Below, piece after piece: positions 9,154 through 19,179 of a stretch of 64,000 nucleotides of DNA (position 1 is its first letter; each line of letters starts with the position of its first letter). The stretch comes from Siderastrea radians. Its lineage: Eukaryota; Cnidaria; Anthozoa; Scleractinia; Rhizangiidae. The notes under the pieces were generated by a model. It was not told the DNA's origin. It saw only the letters and a program-made list of their open reading frames with translations, and did not search any database. The translations under genes were made by a program, and so were the position numbers. Where the stretch lies: positions 24,607,701 to 24,671,700 of the forward strand of contig OZ024890.1 in assembly GCA_964017195.1 (NCBI GenBank). The letters run 5' to 3'.

Positions 9154-12078
9154 TCAATTCCTGACATAGTCGCTTAACTTCGCTGGTTCTCTTGTGATGC
9201 GTCCAGAACGGGTGCGCGTAGGAGGGGGTGTGGCACTCTTCTCTCCTGCATGGTGTTTCCTTGGGCTGGATTGCACATGGTCCTTCTCTGGAGTGGTCTG
9301 CACAGCAGGAGTTTGAGGTTGCTGGTGGGTTGAATGGTCACGTCCAACCTTTGCATCCGCTTTAGCTCGTTCAGTGGTGTCATGCTGGACAGATGGTTCA
9401 GCAGTCTTAACCAGGTGCTGTCTGTTGCGCCTGTAGGTGGTACCGGAAGATTGAATTTCATAGGATCTCTCGTCAAGTCTCCTGGTCACTTCAGCTTTGT
9501 CCCATGATTTCTGACCAAGTACAAATGGTTTCATGCGTACAGTGTCACCTGCCTTCAGCACAGGCAGGTCATGAGCGGAGCGGTTGTAATACTTCGCCTG
9601 TCTCATCTGGTTTAGGCGTAGTTGCTCAGATTCATGAGGATTTGCTGAATTTCTGGGCTCAAGTAGGAACTGTGTGGTTGGTAACAGGGTTCTGGTTCTT
9701 CTCCCCATAAGCCTTTGGGCTGGGCTGCTGTCTACGCCTTGTGTAGGCACGTTCCTGATGTTCAGCAGGGCCAAGTACTGGTCTTCACCTGTTTTGGTTG
9801 TCTTGCGTAACATTCGCTTGGCAGTTTTCACGGCCGACTCGATTTTGCCATTGGCTTTGCTGTGGTGGGGTGAAGTTGTTGTGTGCTCGATGCCCCAGCT
9901 CTTGGTGAACTTTTTGAATTCATTGGAATCAAATTGTGGGCCGTTATCGCTAACCAACTGCTTGGGAATGCCATATCTGGCGAGGTGAGCTTTCAGCTTC
10001 TTAATGATAGTTGAAGACTTGGTGTCGTACAGGCGATCTAGCTCCCAGAAATTGGACTTGTAGCAGACAGTGATGAGATATTCTTTGTTCTTGTAGGTGA
10101 ACAGATCAGCTGCAATCTTCTCCCATGCTCTCTCGGGAATTTCATGACTCATGAGTGTCTCCTTACAATGGGTCTGCTCGAATTCCCTGCACGTTTCACA
10201 AGCTTGGATCCACTCCTTCAGCTCCTTGTTCATGCCGGGCCAGAATACATGTTCACGTGCGTGCCGCAGGCATGACTCGACGCCTTGGTGACCACTGTGG
10301 ATGTCATTCTTAATCTCTGACCTCATGCTCTTGGGAATCACCAGTCTTTCTCCACGGAAGACTAAACCACCAGTGACTGCCAATTCATCGCGAATGCTGA
10401 AGTAAGGCACAATGAGTGGCGGTAGTGATGATTTGTTGTCTGGCCAGCCTTCTTGGATGGTTCGCTTGAGCTGCTGTAAGGCCGGATCGCCGCTAGTGTG
10501 CTGGCGAATCTCACGGATTCTCTCATCAAGCATGACTAAGTATGTGAGGGCGTTGATGGTTTCAAACTCTTCTTGCCTATCATCACTGGCTTTGGGAAGG
10601 AATGCTCTGCTAAGAGTATCAGCTAGGAACATTTCTTTGCCATTGAGGTACTGCACTTTGATGTCATAGGCTAGGGCTCGTACTAGCATGCCTTGGAGAC
10701 GCTTAGGAGCTCTGTCAAGCGGTTTCTTCGTGATAGCCTCTAAGGGCTTGTGATCCGAATACACCACGACAGGTCGGCCAAAGGTGTACTGGTGCCATTT
10801 CTCTAGGGAAAACACAATGGCCAGCATCTCCTTCTCGATGGTTGCATATCTAGTTTCAGTGTCGCTAAGGGCTATGCTCGCATAGGCTAGTGGTCGTCCC
10901 TCTTGTAGGAGAGCGGCTCCCAAACCTTGTCCACTAGCATCACATTGAATAGACAGTTCCTTTGTTGGGTCAAAGTAAGCCAGCACAGGTGCTTGTGTTA
11001 GCAGATGCTTGATTTCCTCAAAGGCTTTGTCCTGAGCAGAGTCCCAGATCCATTCTGTGTCGGGACGAGCTAGGTCGTTGATAGGTCGCATTACTTCAGC
11101 GAGCCTGGGTACGAACTTAGACAAATAGTTGACAGTTCCTCTCAGCCTTTCCACACCTGCTTTATCGGTAGGAGGTTCCATCTTCGTGATAGCTTCCACC
11201 TTTGATGGATCAGGCTTGAGGCCGCTGTTGCTGACTACATGGCCCATGAATGGAATTTCGTGCAAACCAAAACGGCACTTCTCTTTGTTCAGGGAGATTC
11301 CAATTTCACAACAGCGTTGGAGGAAGAGGCGTACTCGTTCATCATGTTCTTCATCTGTGCGACCCCAGATAATTACATCATCGGCTATGCAGCGGACACC
11401 TTCTAGGCCTTCCAGAGCTTGATGCAGTCGCTTCTGGAAGATTTCGCTGCTTACTTTCAGGCCAAATGGGAGGCGTAACCAGCGGTAACGCCCAAATGGA
11501 GTTGCGAAGGTGGTCAATAGGCTTGACTTGTAGTCTAGTTCACAGTGGAGGTACCCTGACTTCAGGTCGCATACTGAAAACTTGCAGGCTGAGGTGAGTC
11601 CAGGCAGGACGTCTTCTAAGACTGGGAGCTTATAGTGCTCGCGCTTTAGCACCTCATTTAGTGGTCTGGGGTCTATGCAAATGCGAATGCCAGACTTCTT
11701 CTCAGCTACGGACATCTGACTAACCCAGTCAGTGGGCTCGTCAACTGGCACAATTATGGACTCAGCTCTTAGTCGCTGAAGTTCAGCCTTAACCACGCCC
11801 TTCCTAGCTTCCGGGAGTGTACGAGCACAACGCACGACTGGGACGGCTCCATCCTCTGTGGTCAAGTGGACCTTCTTGCCAGGGAGAGTGCCTGGTGTGT
11901 CCTTGAAGGCATCAGGAAACTGCTGAACGAAGAGGTGATCAGCTGAGGAAACTGTATTGACCACTTTGAAGTTATCAAAGTTCACAGTGATGAGGCCCAT
12001 TGCCTGCGCTGCACTACCACTGAGTAGTGGGGTTAGGTCCTTGTCAACTATGACAAAGTCGACCTTGAACTTTTTCAT
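9154..12078 (-). CDS. pol: Gypsy pol: protease end, reverse transcriptase, RNase H, integrase
   Basis: This 974-codon frame encodes the enzymes that copy and insert the retrotransposon. Residues 1-40 complete the aspartic protease begun in gag (DLTPLLSGSAAQAMGL). Reverse transcriptase follows at about 95-275, with catalytic D171 in VCDLKSGY and the IADD box at 231-234 (a variant of YxDD). RNase H lies at about 375-490 (D380 in QCDASG, E417, D442 in YSDHKP, D487). Integrase has an HxGH...CxxC zinc site near 594-630 and DDE residues D658, D711 (SDNGPQF) and E747. The tail is basic and lacks a recognisable chromodomain. The frame is continuous with gag except for one TGA at 12103-12105; the ATG at 12078 may not be a real start. 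No envelope gene is present. Confidence 0.95.
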   Translation of the reverse strand: MKKFKVDFVIVDKDLTPLLSGSAAQAMGLITVNFDNFKVVNTVSSADHLFVQQFPDAFKDTPGTLPGKKVHLTTEDGAVPVVRCARTLPEARKGVVKAELQRLRAESIIVPVDEPTDWVSQMSVAEKKSGIRICIDPRPLNEVLKREHYKLPVLEDVLPGLTSACKFSVCDLKSGYLHCELDYKSSLLTTFATPFGRYRWLRLPFGLKVSSEIFQKRLHQALEGLEGVRCIADDVIIWGRTDEEHDERVRLFLQRCCEIGISLNKEKCRFGLHEIPFMGHVVSNSGLKPDPSKVEAITKMEPPTDKAGVERLRGTVNYLSKFVPRLAEVMRPINDLARPDTEWIWDSAQDKAFEEIKHLLTQAPVLAYFDPTKELSIQCDASGQGLGAALLQEGRPLAYASIALSDTETRYATIEKEMLAIVFSLEKWHQYTFGRPVVVYSDHKPLEAITKKPLDRAPKRLQGMLVRALAYDIKVQYLNGKEMFLADTLSRAFLPKASDDRQEEFETINALTYLVMLDERIREIRQHTSGDPALQQLKRTIQEGWPDNKSSLPPLIVPYFSIRDELAVTGGLVFRGERLVIPKSMRSEIKNDIHSGHQGVESCLRHAREHVFWPGMNKELKEWIQACETCREFEQTHCKETLMSHEIPERAWEKIAADLFTYKNKEYLITVCYKSNFWELDRLYDTKSSTIIKKLKAHLARYGIPKQLVSDNGPQFDSNEFKKFTKSWGIEHTTTSPHHSKANGKIESAVKTAKRMLRKTTKTGEDQYLALLNIRNVPTQGVDSSPAQRLMGRRTRTLLPTTQFLLEPRNSANPHESEQLRLNQMRQAKYYNRSAHDLPVLKAGDTVRMKPFVLGQKSWDKAEVTRRLDERSYEIQSSGTTYRRNRQHLVKTAEPSVQHDTTERAKADAKVGRDHSTHQQPQTPAVQTTPEKDHVQSSPRKHHAGEKSATPPPTRTRSGRITREPAKLSDYVRN

Positions 12079-12105
12079 TGTAGCCGGGTTTCTGACATGT
12101 ACTTT

Positions 12106-13230
12106 TCATTTACCGAGGGCTTTAACAGACGATTTGTTCCACATCTGAAGGTTGACAATCTCAGGGCGAATCTGGAGGTCTCCAAGGTAGCGTTTTGGCA
12201 GAATGCAAACAGTTGCACCGCAGTCGATCTGAAGTTTCACAGGTTGATGGTTGATCTCCATTTCGCAGTAGATCAGTTGGTGCTGAACAGAATTAACATT
12301 GTGACCTAGCTCAGCTGTTATAGCACTGATAGTCCCAGTGCTACTGTCCGATGAGTCGGAGGTATAGTCATCCTTTACACCATGTACGCTTCGACCTTTA
12401 CACTTTCTTGAAGCAGAAAAGTGGTTCTTTCCACCACAGGATGCGCACGACTTTCCCCAGGCAGGGCATAGTTCCTTTTTCATAACATGTACTTGAGTAC
12501 AGAAAAGGCACTTCTTCGAGACTGTGGGTGGATCCTCAGTTTGGCGAGGTTTGCTTTTAGTGGGGTCCCTGTGCTTCTTATGCTTCTTATGTTTTGATGT
12601 TTCCTTGACTTTGTTGATTTCTTCACTTTTTAAAGCTTTCATGTGAAGGGTTGCGGCTTCTCTAGCGCGGGAGATTTCGATAGCTTTCCTGAGGGTTAAA
12701 TCATGCGTGGAGAGCAGTTCTTCCCGCGTTTTGTCATCCAAGATGCCAAGGAGCAAACGATCCATTATCAACAGTTCGCGCATACAGTCACAAAACCCAC
12801 AGGTTTTTGCCATGTTTCTAAGAACGGACAAATATTCATCAATTGACTCACCGGTTTCCTGGTTCCGACGGTTGAATTGGAAACGCTCGAAGAACTCTTG
12901 AGTCTGTCCGAGGAAGTGATGGTCAAACTTCTTAACTACATCGGCCATTTTGTTGCGGTCTTCGCCCTCACCGAACTTTAGTCCGTTGTAGATTCGCATC
13001 GCATCGACTCCGATGCTGTGGAGGAGCATAGCACACTTATAATCCTCAGGTTGATCGAGGAGGCCGGTGATTGTGCAGTAGTTTTCCCATCTTTGTTTCC
13101 AAATTTTCCAATTGTCAGCGCGATCGCCGTCGACCTCGAGAGGTTTTGGAGTAGAGACTTGAGGTCGTCGGAAAGCAGGAGTTTGAGGAGCCTGAGGAGC
13201 TTGAATTTGAGGAGCTTCAGGGTCAGGCAT
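12106..13230 (-). CDS. gag: Gypsy gag with nucleocapsid knuckles and protease start
   Basis: The 374-codon frame starts at the ATG at 13230. Residues ~40-190 form a capsid-like retrotransposon gag domain (WKIWKQRWENYC near the start). A lysine-rich stretch (HKKHKKHRD, ~216-222) is followed by cysteine/histidine knuckles at ~241-277 (CLFC, then CASCGGKNHF), with H-x6-C in place of the usual H-x4-C spacing. Near the end is the protease active site DCGATV (D336), where most relatives have DSGA or DTGA. The frame ends at TGA (12103-12105), inside the protease domain, and pol continues in the same frame. Either the stop is read through or it is a single inactivating mutation. Confidence 0.9.
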   Translation of the reverse strand: MPDPEAPQIQAPQAPQTPAFRRPQVSTPKPLEVDGDRADNWKIWKQRWENYCTITGLLDQPEDYKCAMLLHSIGVDAMRIYNGLKFGEGEDRNKMADVVKKFDHHFLGQTQEFFERFQFNRRNQETGESIDEYLSVLRNMAKTCGFCDCMRELLIMDRLLLGILDDKTREELLSTHDLTLRKAIEISRAREAATLHMKALKSEEINKVKETSKHKKHKKHRDPTKSKPRQTEDPPTVSKKCLFCTQVHVMKKELCPAWGKSCASCGGKNHFSASRKCKGRSVHGVKDDYTSDSSDSSTGTISAITAELGHNVNSVQHQLIYCEMEINHQPVKLQIDCGATVCILPKRYLGDLQIRPEIVNLQMWNKSSVKALGK

Positions 13231-13385
13231 ATTGCACAACTTGATTGAGCACGCAATTCAAAGTAAACACGCGGTCGAGCACAGCAGTACACTGTTCGAC
13301 GTAAAGCACTGTTCTTGAGAGTCCGAAAGAAGAACGAAAACAGCAGTAGTCACTGTTTGACGTTTACTCCGTTCCGCTGCCACCA

Positions 13386-13546
13386 TGTAACAAGTTATAC
13401 ACTAAGTTCTTGTTCGGGAATGAGAGAGAAAGACAAGCCCTGATTCAAGATGGCGGTTTAACAACAAGTCCTTTATTCGGAACGAGGCTCTGACGTAGGC
13501 ACGCCACGAGGCTGTGACAGTGTCACGCAATAATAATATTGTCACA
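13386..13546 (-). repeat. 5' LTR of the gypsy element
   Basis: 161 bp, identical by eye to 8798-8958. The leader between this LTR and gag (13231-13385) begins next to the LTR with TGGTGGCAGCGG on the element strand, the expected place for the tRNA primer site; the tRNA was not identified. Confidence 0.95.
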
Positions 13547-13880
13547 GTGTTTTGCTCAGATCCAAATTTTTTAGTGTTTTTCTGGTTTGTTCAGATTTGA
13601 TTCTATTGAAAGAATAATTTTTGGTTTGCATCACCACTTTATGTCACAAGTAGCAAAACATTGCCTCCTACTTTATGATCTTGGTCAGCTTTTCTACTGG
13701 GCCATTGTTCTGATTCCTTATAAAAAGTTGGCAAAATCAGCTGCCTATGTGTACTCCAATAATTTAGTCACTTGCTTCAAATCTTTGTGACAACCCTGAT
13801 CTTTGCAAACACTGCATTGGTAATAGACCATCGTAGCTTTCTGTTATCCTATCTTTCACAAGTGAATGAATTTTTGAACA

Positions 13881-14219
13881 ATCTTTTTGGTTTTGCTCTC
13901 TTAAAAAAGGTGTACTTTAAGCTGATATCAGAAGAGATTGGATTTAATTTTATGGAAAATGTTATACAATTTTTAACTTCACAGAAAAAGTCTGATGTGG
14001 CCATTATTCCATTGGAGAATAACATGGCTGCATTACGAAAGGGCCAGTTTGATGTCACCAGTAATCTACTTGGTATTGAAAGGCTTCCTCCTCAAGTTCC
14101 TGGATTTGAAGTCAACCTCAAGAATGTCACCACTTGGGTTATCAGAGATATGCGGCTCCATGGTCCACTCCCTGATGAGCTTGTTTTTAATCTCAAGATT
14201 GATGGGCGCCCTTTCTTTG
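13881..14219 (+). pseudogene. Uncharacterised gene, downstream exon
   Basis: The open frame here encodes a hydrophobic-acidic segment with SDVAIIPLENNM, LPPQVPGFEVNL and LHGPLPDELVFNLKIDGRPFF. It ends in a donor-like G|GTTAGT at 14219-14220. A pyrimidine-rich tract precedes the region, but the acceptor (ending AAAAAAG near 13907) is weak, so the left boundary is approximate. I believe it continues the broken gene at 5322-6483, whose intron was lengthened by the hAT-like and gypsy insertions. Function unknown. Confidence 0.45.
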
Positions 14220-14224
14220 GTTAG

Positions 14225-15203
14225 TGTTTGTACAATGTTCTTCCGTATCGCCTGGTTAAAAATTCCTGTTCTGATATTGTAAAAATATAAATGACAACAA
14301 AATCAAAGTACAAAGTTGATGTCCACTGATAGAAATATGATAGGCCACGCAGACTACAAATATTTACTGACACAATCAAAAGAATTTAGAAATAGAATAT
14401 GCAAGAAAAGAAAGAGCCAAACTTTATCAGTATTACAATATAACATTTTGGAAACTTGGAAAGAAAGCTTTCAATTTTTGTTAAATTATTGCTCATAATA
14501 ATTATGTGCATAATTTACCATGACATTGCTATTAATTTTATGGCATTTTGTTTTCAATCAATCAATGTGCACCTAGTATCCTTTTTAAATGGTGACACAT
14601 CATCAGCCCAGAGCCCTTTGTGTGAAATGCCCTTTTTTTAAAAGAGCAAATCAGACTGTCCCTGCCAAGTGCTAGTCCCCTCGTGTAGACACCAGAGGGG
14701 ACTTTTCCCCGGGACTAGTTCCAAGGACTAGTCCCTTAGTGTGTGTGTGTGACTTGTTGCAGGGACCAGTAAATCAGTGCTGTGAAATATATGCCAACTA
14801 GCTACGGTTGTCCCTTACTTTTAACTCATTACTTAATAAACACTGTTTTCCTTCCTTTTCTTTTCTAGAGTCAACCTTGAAGACCATTTGCAGATTAACT
14901 GAGAGGCAGTCTTGCAGTGACCAGAAGCCAAGGCAAATGGCTCCCCTCCACACACACACACACCACCACCACCCACCCCTGCAATGCACAACGCAGGGAA
15001 ATCCTGTAGGTCGAGCATGCCACATAGCACACTACGGGTAACACAACAAAACGGCTCTTTTAGGTGCCACCACAAATAAAAAAGGCTTTGACCAACCTTG
15101 TCTCAGATGTAATTTGTTTGGTTCGGATGAGCAGGTTTGGTCTACACTTGTCAGTCAGTGATAATTCAAGATTTTGTGGTGTGTGTTAGTGGGTCTTTGA
15201 TAA
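14225..15203. other. Non-coding stretch with small inverted repeat and CA/GT runs
   Basis: No convincing exon. At 14658-14767 an imperfect inverted repeat with GTCCCTGC ends and internal GGACTAGTCC words resembles a decayed MITE. A (GT)n run lies near 14740 and (CA)n plus (CAC)n near 14949-14975. The end (15110-15203) grades into the satellite that follows. Confidence 0.4.
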
Positions 15204-18200
15204 TGTCATGATGTCTAAAACTCCTAAGTGCGATTATTCAAATGCAACAGAAACACTCAGGCAGCACGCCCGTGATTCTGTGAGTTAGATGCTGTGGCAT
15301 TATCAAACACTTTGCTAACTTAATCTGGTGTTGTTCATAACGAGGGGAAAATATTTTTGAGTTGGTGGGTGTCTGGTAATGTCATGATGTCTAAAACTCC
15401 TAAGTGCGATTATTCAAATGCAACAGAAACACTCAGGCGGCACGCCCGTGATTCTGTGAGTTAGATGCTGTGGTATTATCAAGTACTTTGCTAACTTATT
15501 ACTCTGGTGTTGTTCATAACAAGGGGAAAATATGTTTGAGTTGGTGGGTCTCTGGTAATGTCATGATGTCTAAAACTCCTAAGTGCAATTATTCAAATGC
15601 AACAGAAACACTCGGGCGGCACGCCCGTGATTCTGTGAGTAAGATGCTGTGGCATTATCAAACACTTTGCTAACTTAATCTGGTGTTGTTCATAACGAGG
15701 GGAAAATATGTTTGAGTTGGTGGGTCTCTGGTAATGTCATGATGTCTAAAACTCCTAAATGCGATTATTCAAATGCAACAGAAACACTCAGGTGGCACGC
15801 CCGTGATTCTGTGAGTAAGATGCTGTGGCATTATCAAACACTTTGCTAACTTAATCTGGTGTTGTTCATACTGAGGGGAAAATATGTTTGAGTTGGTGGG
15901 TCTCTGGTAATGTCATGATGTCTAAAACTCCTAAGTGCGATTATTCAAATGCAACAGAAACACTCAGGCGGCACGCCCGTGATTCTGTGAGTTAGATGCT
16001 GTGGTATTATCAAGTACTTTGCTAACTTATTACTCTGGTGTTGTTCATAACAAGGGGAAAATATGTTTGAGTTGGTGGGTCTCTGGTAATGTCATGATGT
16101 CTAAAACTCCTAAGTGCAATTATTCAAATGCAACAGAAACACTCGGGCGGCACGCCCGTGATTCTGTGAGTAAGATGCTGTGGCATTATCAAACACTTTG
16201 CTAACTTAATCTGGTGTTGTTCATACTGAGGGGAAAATATGTTTGAGTTGCTGGGTCTCTGGCAATGTCATGATGTCTAAAACTCCTAAGTGCGATTATT
16301 CAAATGCAACAGAAACACTCAGGTGGCACGCCTGTGATTCTGTGAGTTAGATGCTGTGGCATTATCAAACACTTTGCTAACTTATTACTCTGGTGTTGTT
16401 CATAACAAGGGGAAAATATGTTTGAGTTGGTGGGTCTCTGGTAATGTCATGATGTCTAAAACTCCTAAGTGCAATTATTCAAATGCAACAGAAACACTCG
16501 GGCGGCACGCCCGTGATTCTGTGAGTAAGATGCTGTGGCATTATCAAACACTTTGCTAACTTAATCTGGTGTTGTTCATAACGAGGGGAAAATATGTTTG
16601 AGTTGGTGGGTCTCTGGTAATGTCGTGATGTCTAAAACTCCTAAATGCGATTATTCAAATGCAACAGAAACACTCAGGTGGCACGCCCGTGATTCTGTGA
16701 GTAAGATGCTGTGGCATTATCGGCTTTCGTTACTTTTAGGGGACTCGCGCTATATAGAGAAAAATTGTCTGAATGCACGCGCAAAAATGACGAATTTAAT
16801 TCACTCGCAAAAATGACGAATTCAATTAATTGTACAAAGTTTAGAAATAACTAAACTCAACAATAACAAAGCTAACCATCGTAGAATCAGTGCTTAACCC
16901 TAAATAGTATAGATGAGTTCTTAGGCCTAATCACTATCGATCAGTAACTTAACCCTAAATACTGTAGATGAGTGTTTAACCGTTTTTCATTTTGTTTTCA
17001 TTTGTTTTTCTCGCTAATAAACGCTCGTCATCAAATTTGTCACTCGTCATTTTTGCGCGTGCATTCAAACTGTTTTTCACTGTTTTTTTTCCTATGTAGC
17101 GCGAGTCCCCTAAAAGTAACGAAAGCCGCATTATCAAACACTTTGCTAACTTAATCTGGTGTTGTTCATACTGAGGGGAAAATATGTTTGAGTTGGTGGG
17201 TCTCTGGTAATGTCATGATGTCTAAAACTCCTAAGTGCGATTATTCAAATGCAACAGAAACACTCAGGTGGCACGCCCGTGATTCTGTGAGTTAGATGCT
17301 GTGGCATTATCAAACACTTTGCTAACTTATTACTCTGGTGTTGTTCATAACAAGGGGAAAATATGTTTGAGTTGGTGGGTCTCTGGTAATGTCATGATGT
17401 CTAAAACTCCTAAGTGCGATTATTCAAATGCAACAGAAACACTCAGGTGGCACGCCCGTGATTCTGTGAGTTAGATGTTGTGGCATTATCAAACACTTTG
17501 CTAACCTAATCTGGTGTTGTTCATACTGAGGGGAAAATACGTTTGAGTTGGTGGGTCTCTGGTAATGTCATGATGTCTAAAACTCCTAAGTGCGATTATT
17601 CAAATGCAACAGAAGCACTTGGGCAGCACGCCCATGATTCTGTGAGTAAGATGCTGTGGCATTTTCAAACACTTTGCTAACTTAATTTGGTGTAGTTCAT
17701 AATGAGGGGGAAATATGTTTGAGTTGGTGGGTCTCTGATAATGTCATGATGTCTAAAACTCCTAAGTGCGATTATTCAAATGCAACAGAAGCACTCGGGC
17801 GGCACGCCCGTGATTCTGTGAGTAAGATGCTGTGGCATTATCAAACACTTTGCTAACTTAATCTGGTGTTGTTCATAACGAGGGGAAAATATGTTTGAGT
17901 TGGTGGGTCTCTGGTAATGTCATGATGTCTAAAACTCCTAAATGCGATTATTCAAATGCAACAGAAACACTCAGGTGGCACGCCCGTGATTCTGTGAGTT
18001 AGATGCTGTGGCATTATCAAACACTTTGCTAACTTAATCTGGTGTTGTTCATACTGAGGGGAAAATATGTTTGAGTTGGTGGGTCTCTGGTAATGTCATG
18101 ATGTCTAAAACTCCTAAGTGCGATTATTCAAATGCAACAGAAACACTCAGGTGGCACGCCCGTGATTCTGTGAGTAAGATGCTGTGGCATTATCAAACAC

Positions 18201-18300
18201 TTTGTTAACGTAATGTGATGTTATTCATAACAAGGGGAAAATATGCTTGAGTTAGCAGGTCTTTGATAATGTGATGTCAACAACTCAGAGCAATTGTTTA
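15204..18300. repeat. 176/179-bp satellite array with 531-bp higher-order repeat
   Basis: About 15 head-to-tail units are phased on TGTCATGATGTCTAAAACTC, starting at 15204, 15380, 15559, 15735, 15911, 16090, 16266, 16445, 16621, then after an insertion 17211, 17390, 17566, 17742, 17918, 18094 and a decayed last unit near 18270. Units are 176 bp, or 179 bp when they carry AACTTATTACTCTGG in place of AACTTAATCTGG. The pair 15380-15734 recurs nearly identically at 15911-16265, a 531-bp (three-unit) higher-order step. Unit lengths are not multiples of three, so the repeated 67-codon open frames are not genes. Confidence 0.95.
16722..17127. mobile_element. 406-bp MITE with perfect 31-bp terminal inverted repeats
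   Basis: The element begins GGCTTTCGTTACTTTTAGGG and ends with the exact complement; the inverted repeat is perfect for 31 bp and continues imperfectly inside (TGCACGCGCAAAAATGACGA and its complement). It is flanked by an 8-bp target duplication GCATTATC (16714-16721 and 17128-17135), created within a satellite unit. It has no coding capacity. The 8-bp duplication suits hAT, P or Merlin-type transposases; the family was not determined. Confidence 0.92.
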
Positions 18301-18765
18301 ACTGCAACAGAAACACTGATTCTGTAACTTTAACAATGTGGTCTATCTATTTCACAAAAAACTTAAAAAAAGAAAACATTTACAAGTGAATTTCGCTTTG
18401 GATTGCATGTTATAGTTGAATATTGAAACCCTTTTAATTCAGTTTTGGACAATTCTGAAAGTTTTTTGCAGTTCTCAATTTGAACACATGACGCCTGGAA
18501 CTGTGTGATTATCTCCCCCAGCTTTATTATGCATGTGTCGTTGTGTGACCTGCGTGACATTTTTGACGCTGCACAATGCAATGTTGTGTTACCTGTCACT
18601 CCAAAGTTCAAGACGGTTTGCTTGAAAGACCGGTTGTCGTTTTTGTAAATTCACTGAAAACGCCAGCAAAGAGCACATCGGACTTTGAAAAGGATAAGAT
18701 AATTATTAGGAGCAACAATAGAATGCATGCACCTATACAATGTATGTGTCAATCTTCTCCTGTTT

Positions 18766-19174
18766 TCAGATGAGCTCGTACGGTCTGTAATTATGACAAT
18801 CATCGTCATCATAATTAATTACAGTCCTATTAAAGGGGTTATTTTCAATTTTAACTGGTAAACGAGGATGGAAGGTTGAATTCAGCCTCTCTATCAACCC
18901 TGACAGCATATATGCTTGCTGGCTTTCGGCATCCAGCGTGTTACGAGCTTGGGGCATCTCGACTTTATTTCCCGTGCTGTCTTTGAAATCTGGAAGTATC
19001 CCGTCGTCATCTACATCGTCGTGATGTTGTGTTGTGTTCTTTAGGGAATAGAGCGTTGTGAATTCTCTTTGCAAGAGAAACATTCTGCAGTTATCATCGA
19101 CATGTTCATTGTTGACTCGAAGTCTAGTTCTACCGATGTGTCTAGGAACGGAAGTGAAGAAAATTTCACACGCG
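18766..19174 (-). CDS. Possible terminal exon of an unknown protein
   Basis: On the minus strand a good acceptor (TTTCTTTGTTGCTAG at 19175-19189) is followed by an open frame to TGA at 18766. It contains an asparagine-glycosylation-like NTT and NRT, an acidic DDVDDDG patch, and CEIFF...PRHIGRTRL near its start. No domain is recognisable. Another open frame on this strand at 19496-19723 has a strong hydrophobic segment that could be a signal anchor, but I could not join the two with consistent splice phase. It may equally be a chance frame. Confidence 0.28.
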
Positions 19175-19179
19175 CTAGC

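Larger units (their letters stand above)
8798..13546 (-). mobile_element. Complete Ty3/gypsy LTR retrotransposon
   Basis: The 4749-bp element is transcribed on the minus strand. It has two 161-bp LTRs that I read as identical (8798-8958 and 13386-13546), ends TG...CA, and a 5-bp target duplication GTGTT (8793-8797 and 13547-13551). Gag and pol frames are long and open. A purine-rich tract (reading AAAATGGGGAGGA on the minus strand) abuts the 3' LTR, and the sequence next to the 5' LTR starts TGG, as primer binding sites usually do. Identical LTRs indicate a recent insertion. It sits in a presumed intron of the uncharacterised gene split between 6483 and 13881. Confidence 0.95.

Noticed and set aside
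9504..11422. Plus-strand frames of 68-104 codons within the gypsy pol region
   Set aside because: They are antisense to clear RT, RNase H and integrase domains.
13231..13239. Three extra residues at the start of gag
   Set aside because: They would start with TTG; the ATG at 13230 is used instead.
15470..16559. Three nearly identical 67-codon open frames (15470, 16001, 16356)
   Set aside because: They are the same part of the 176/179-bp satellite; the unit is not a multiple of three, and no start, splice or protein features support them.
15204..18300. CRISPR-like array
   Set aside because: Whole 176-bp units repeat with no short-repeat/unique-spacer pattern, and the DNA is eukaryotic.
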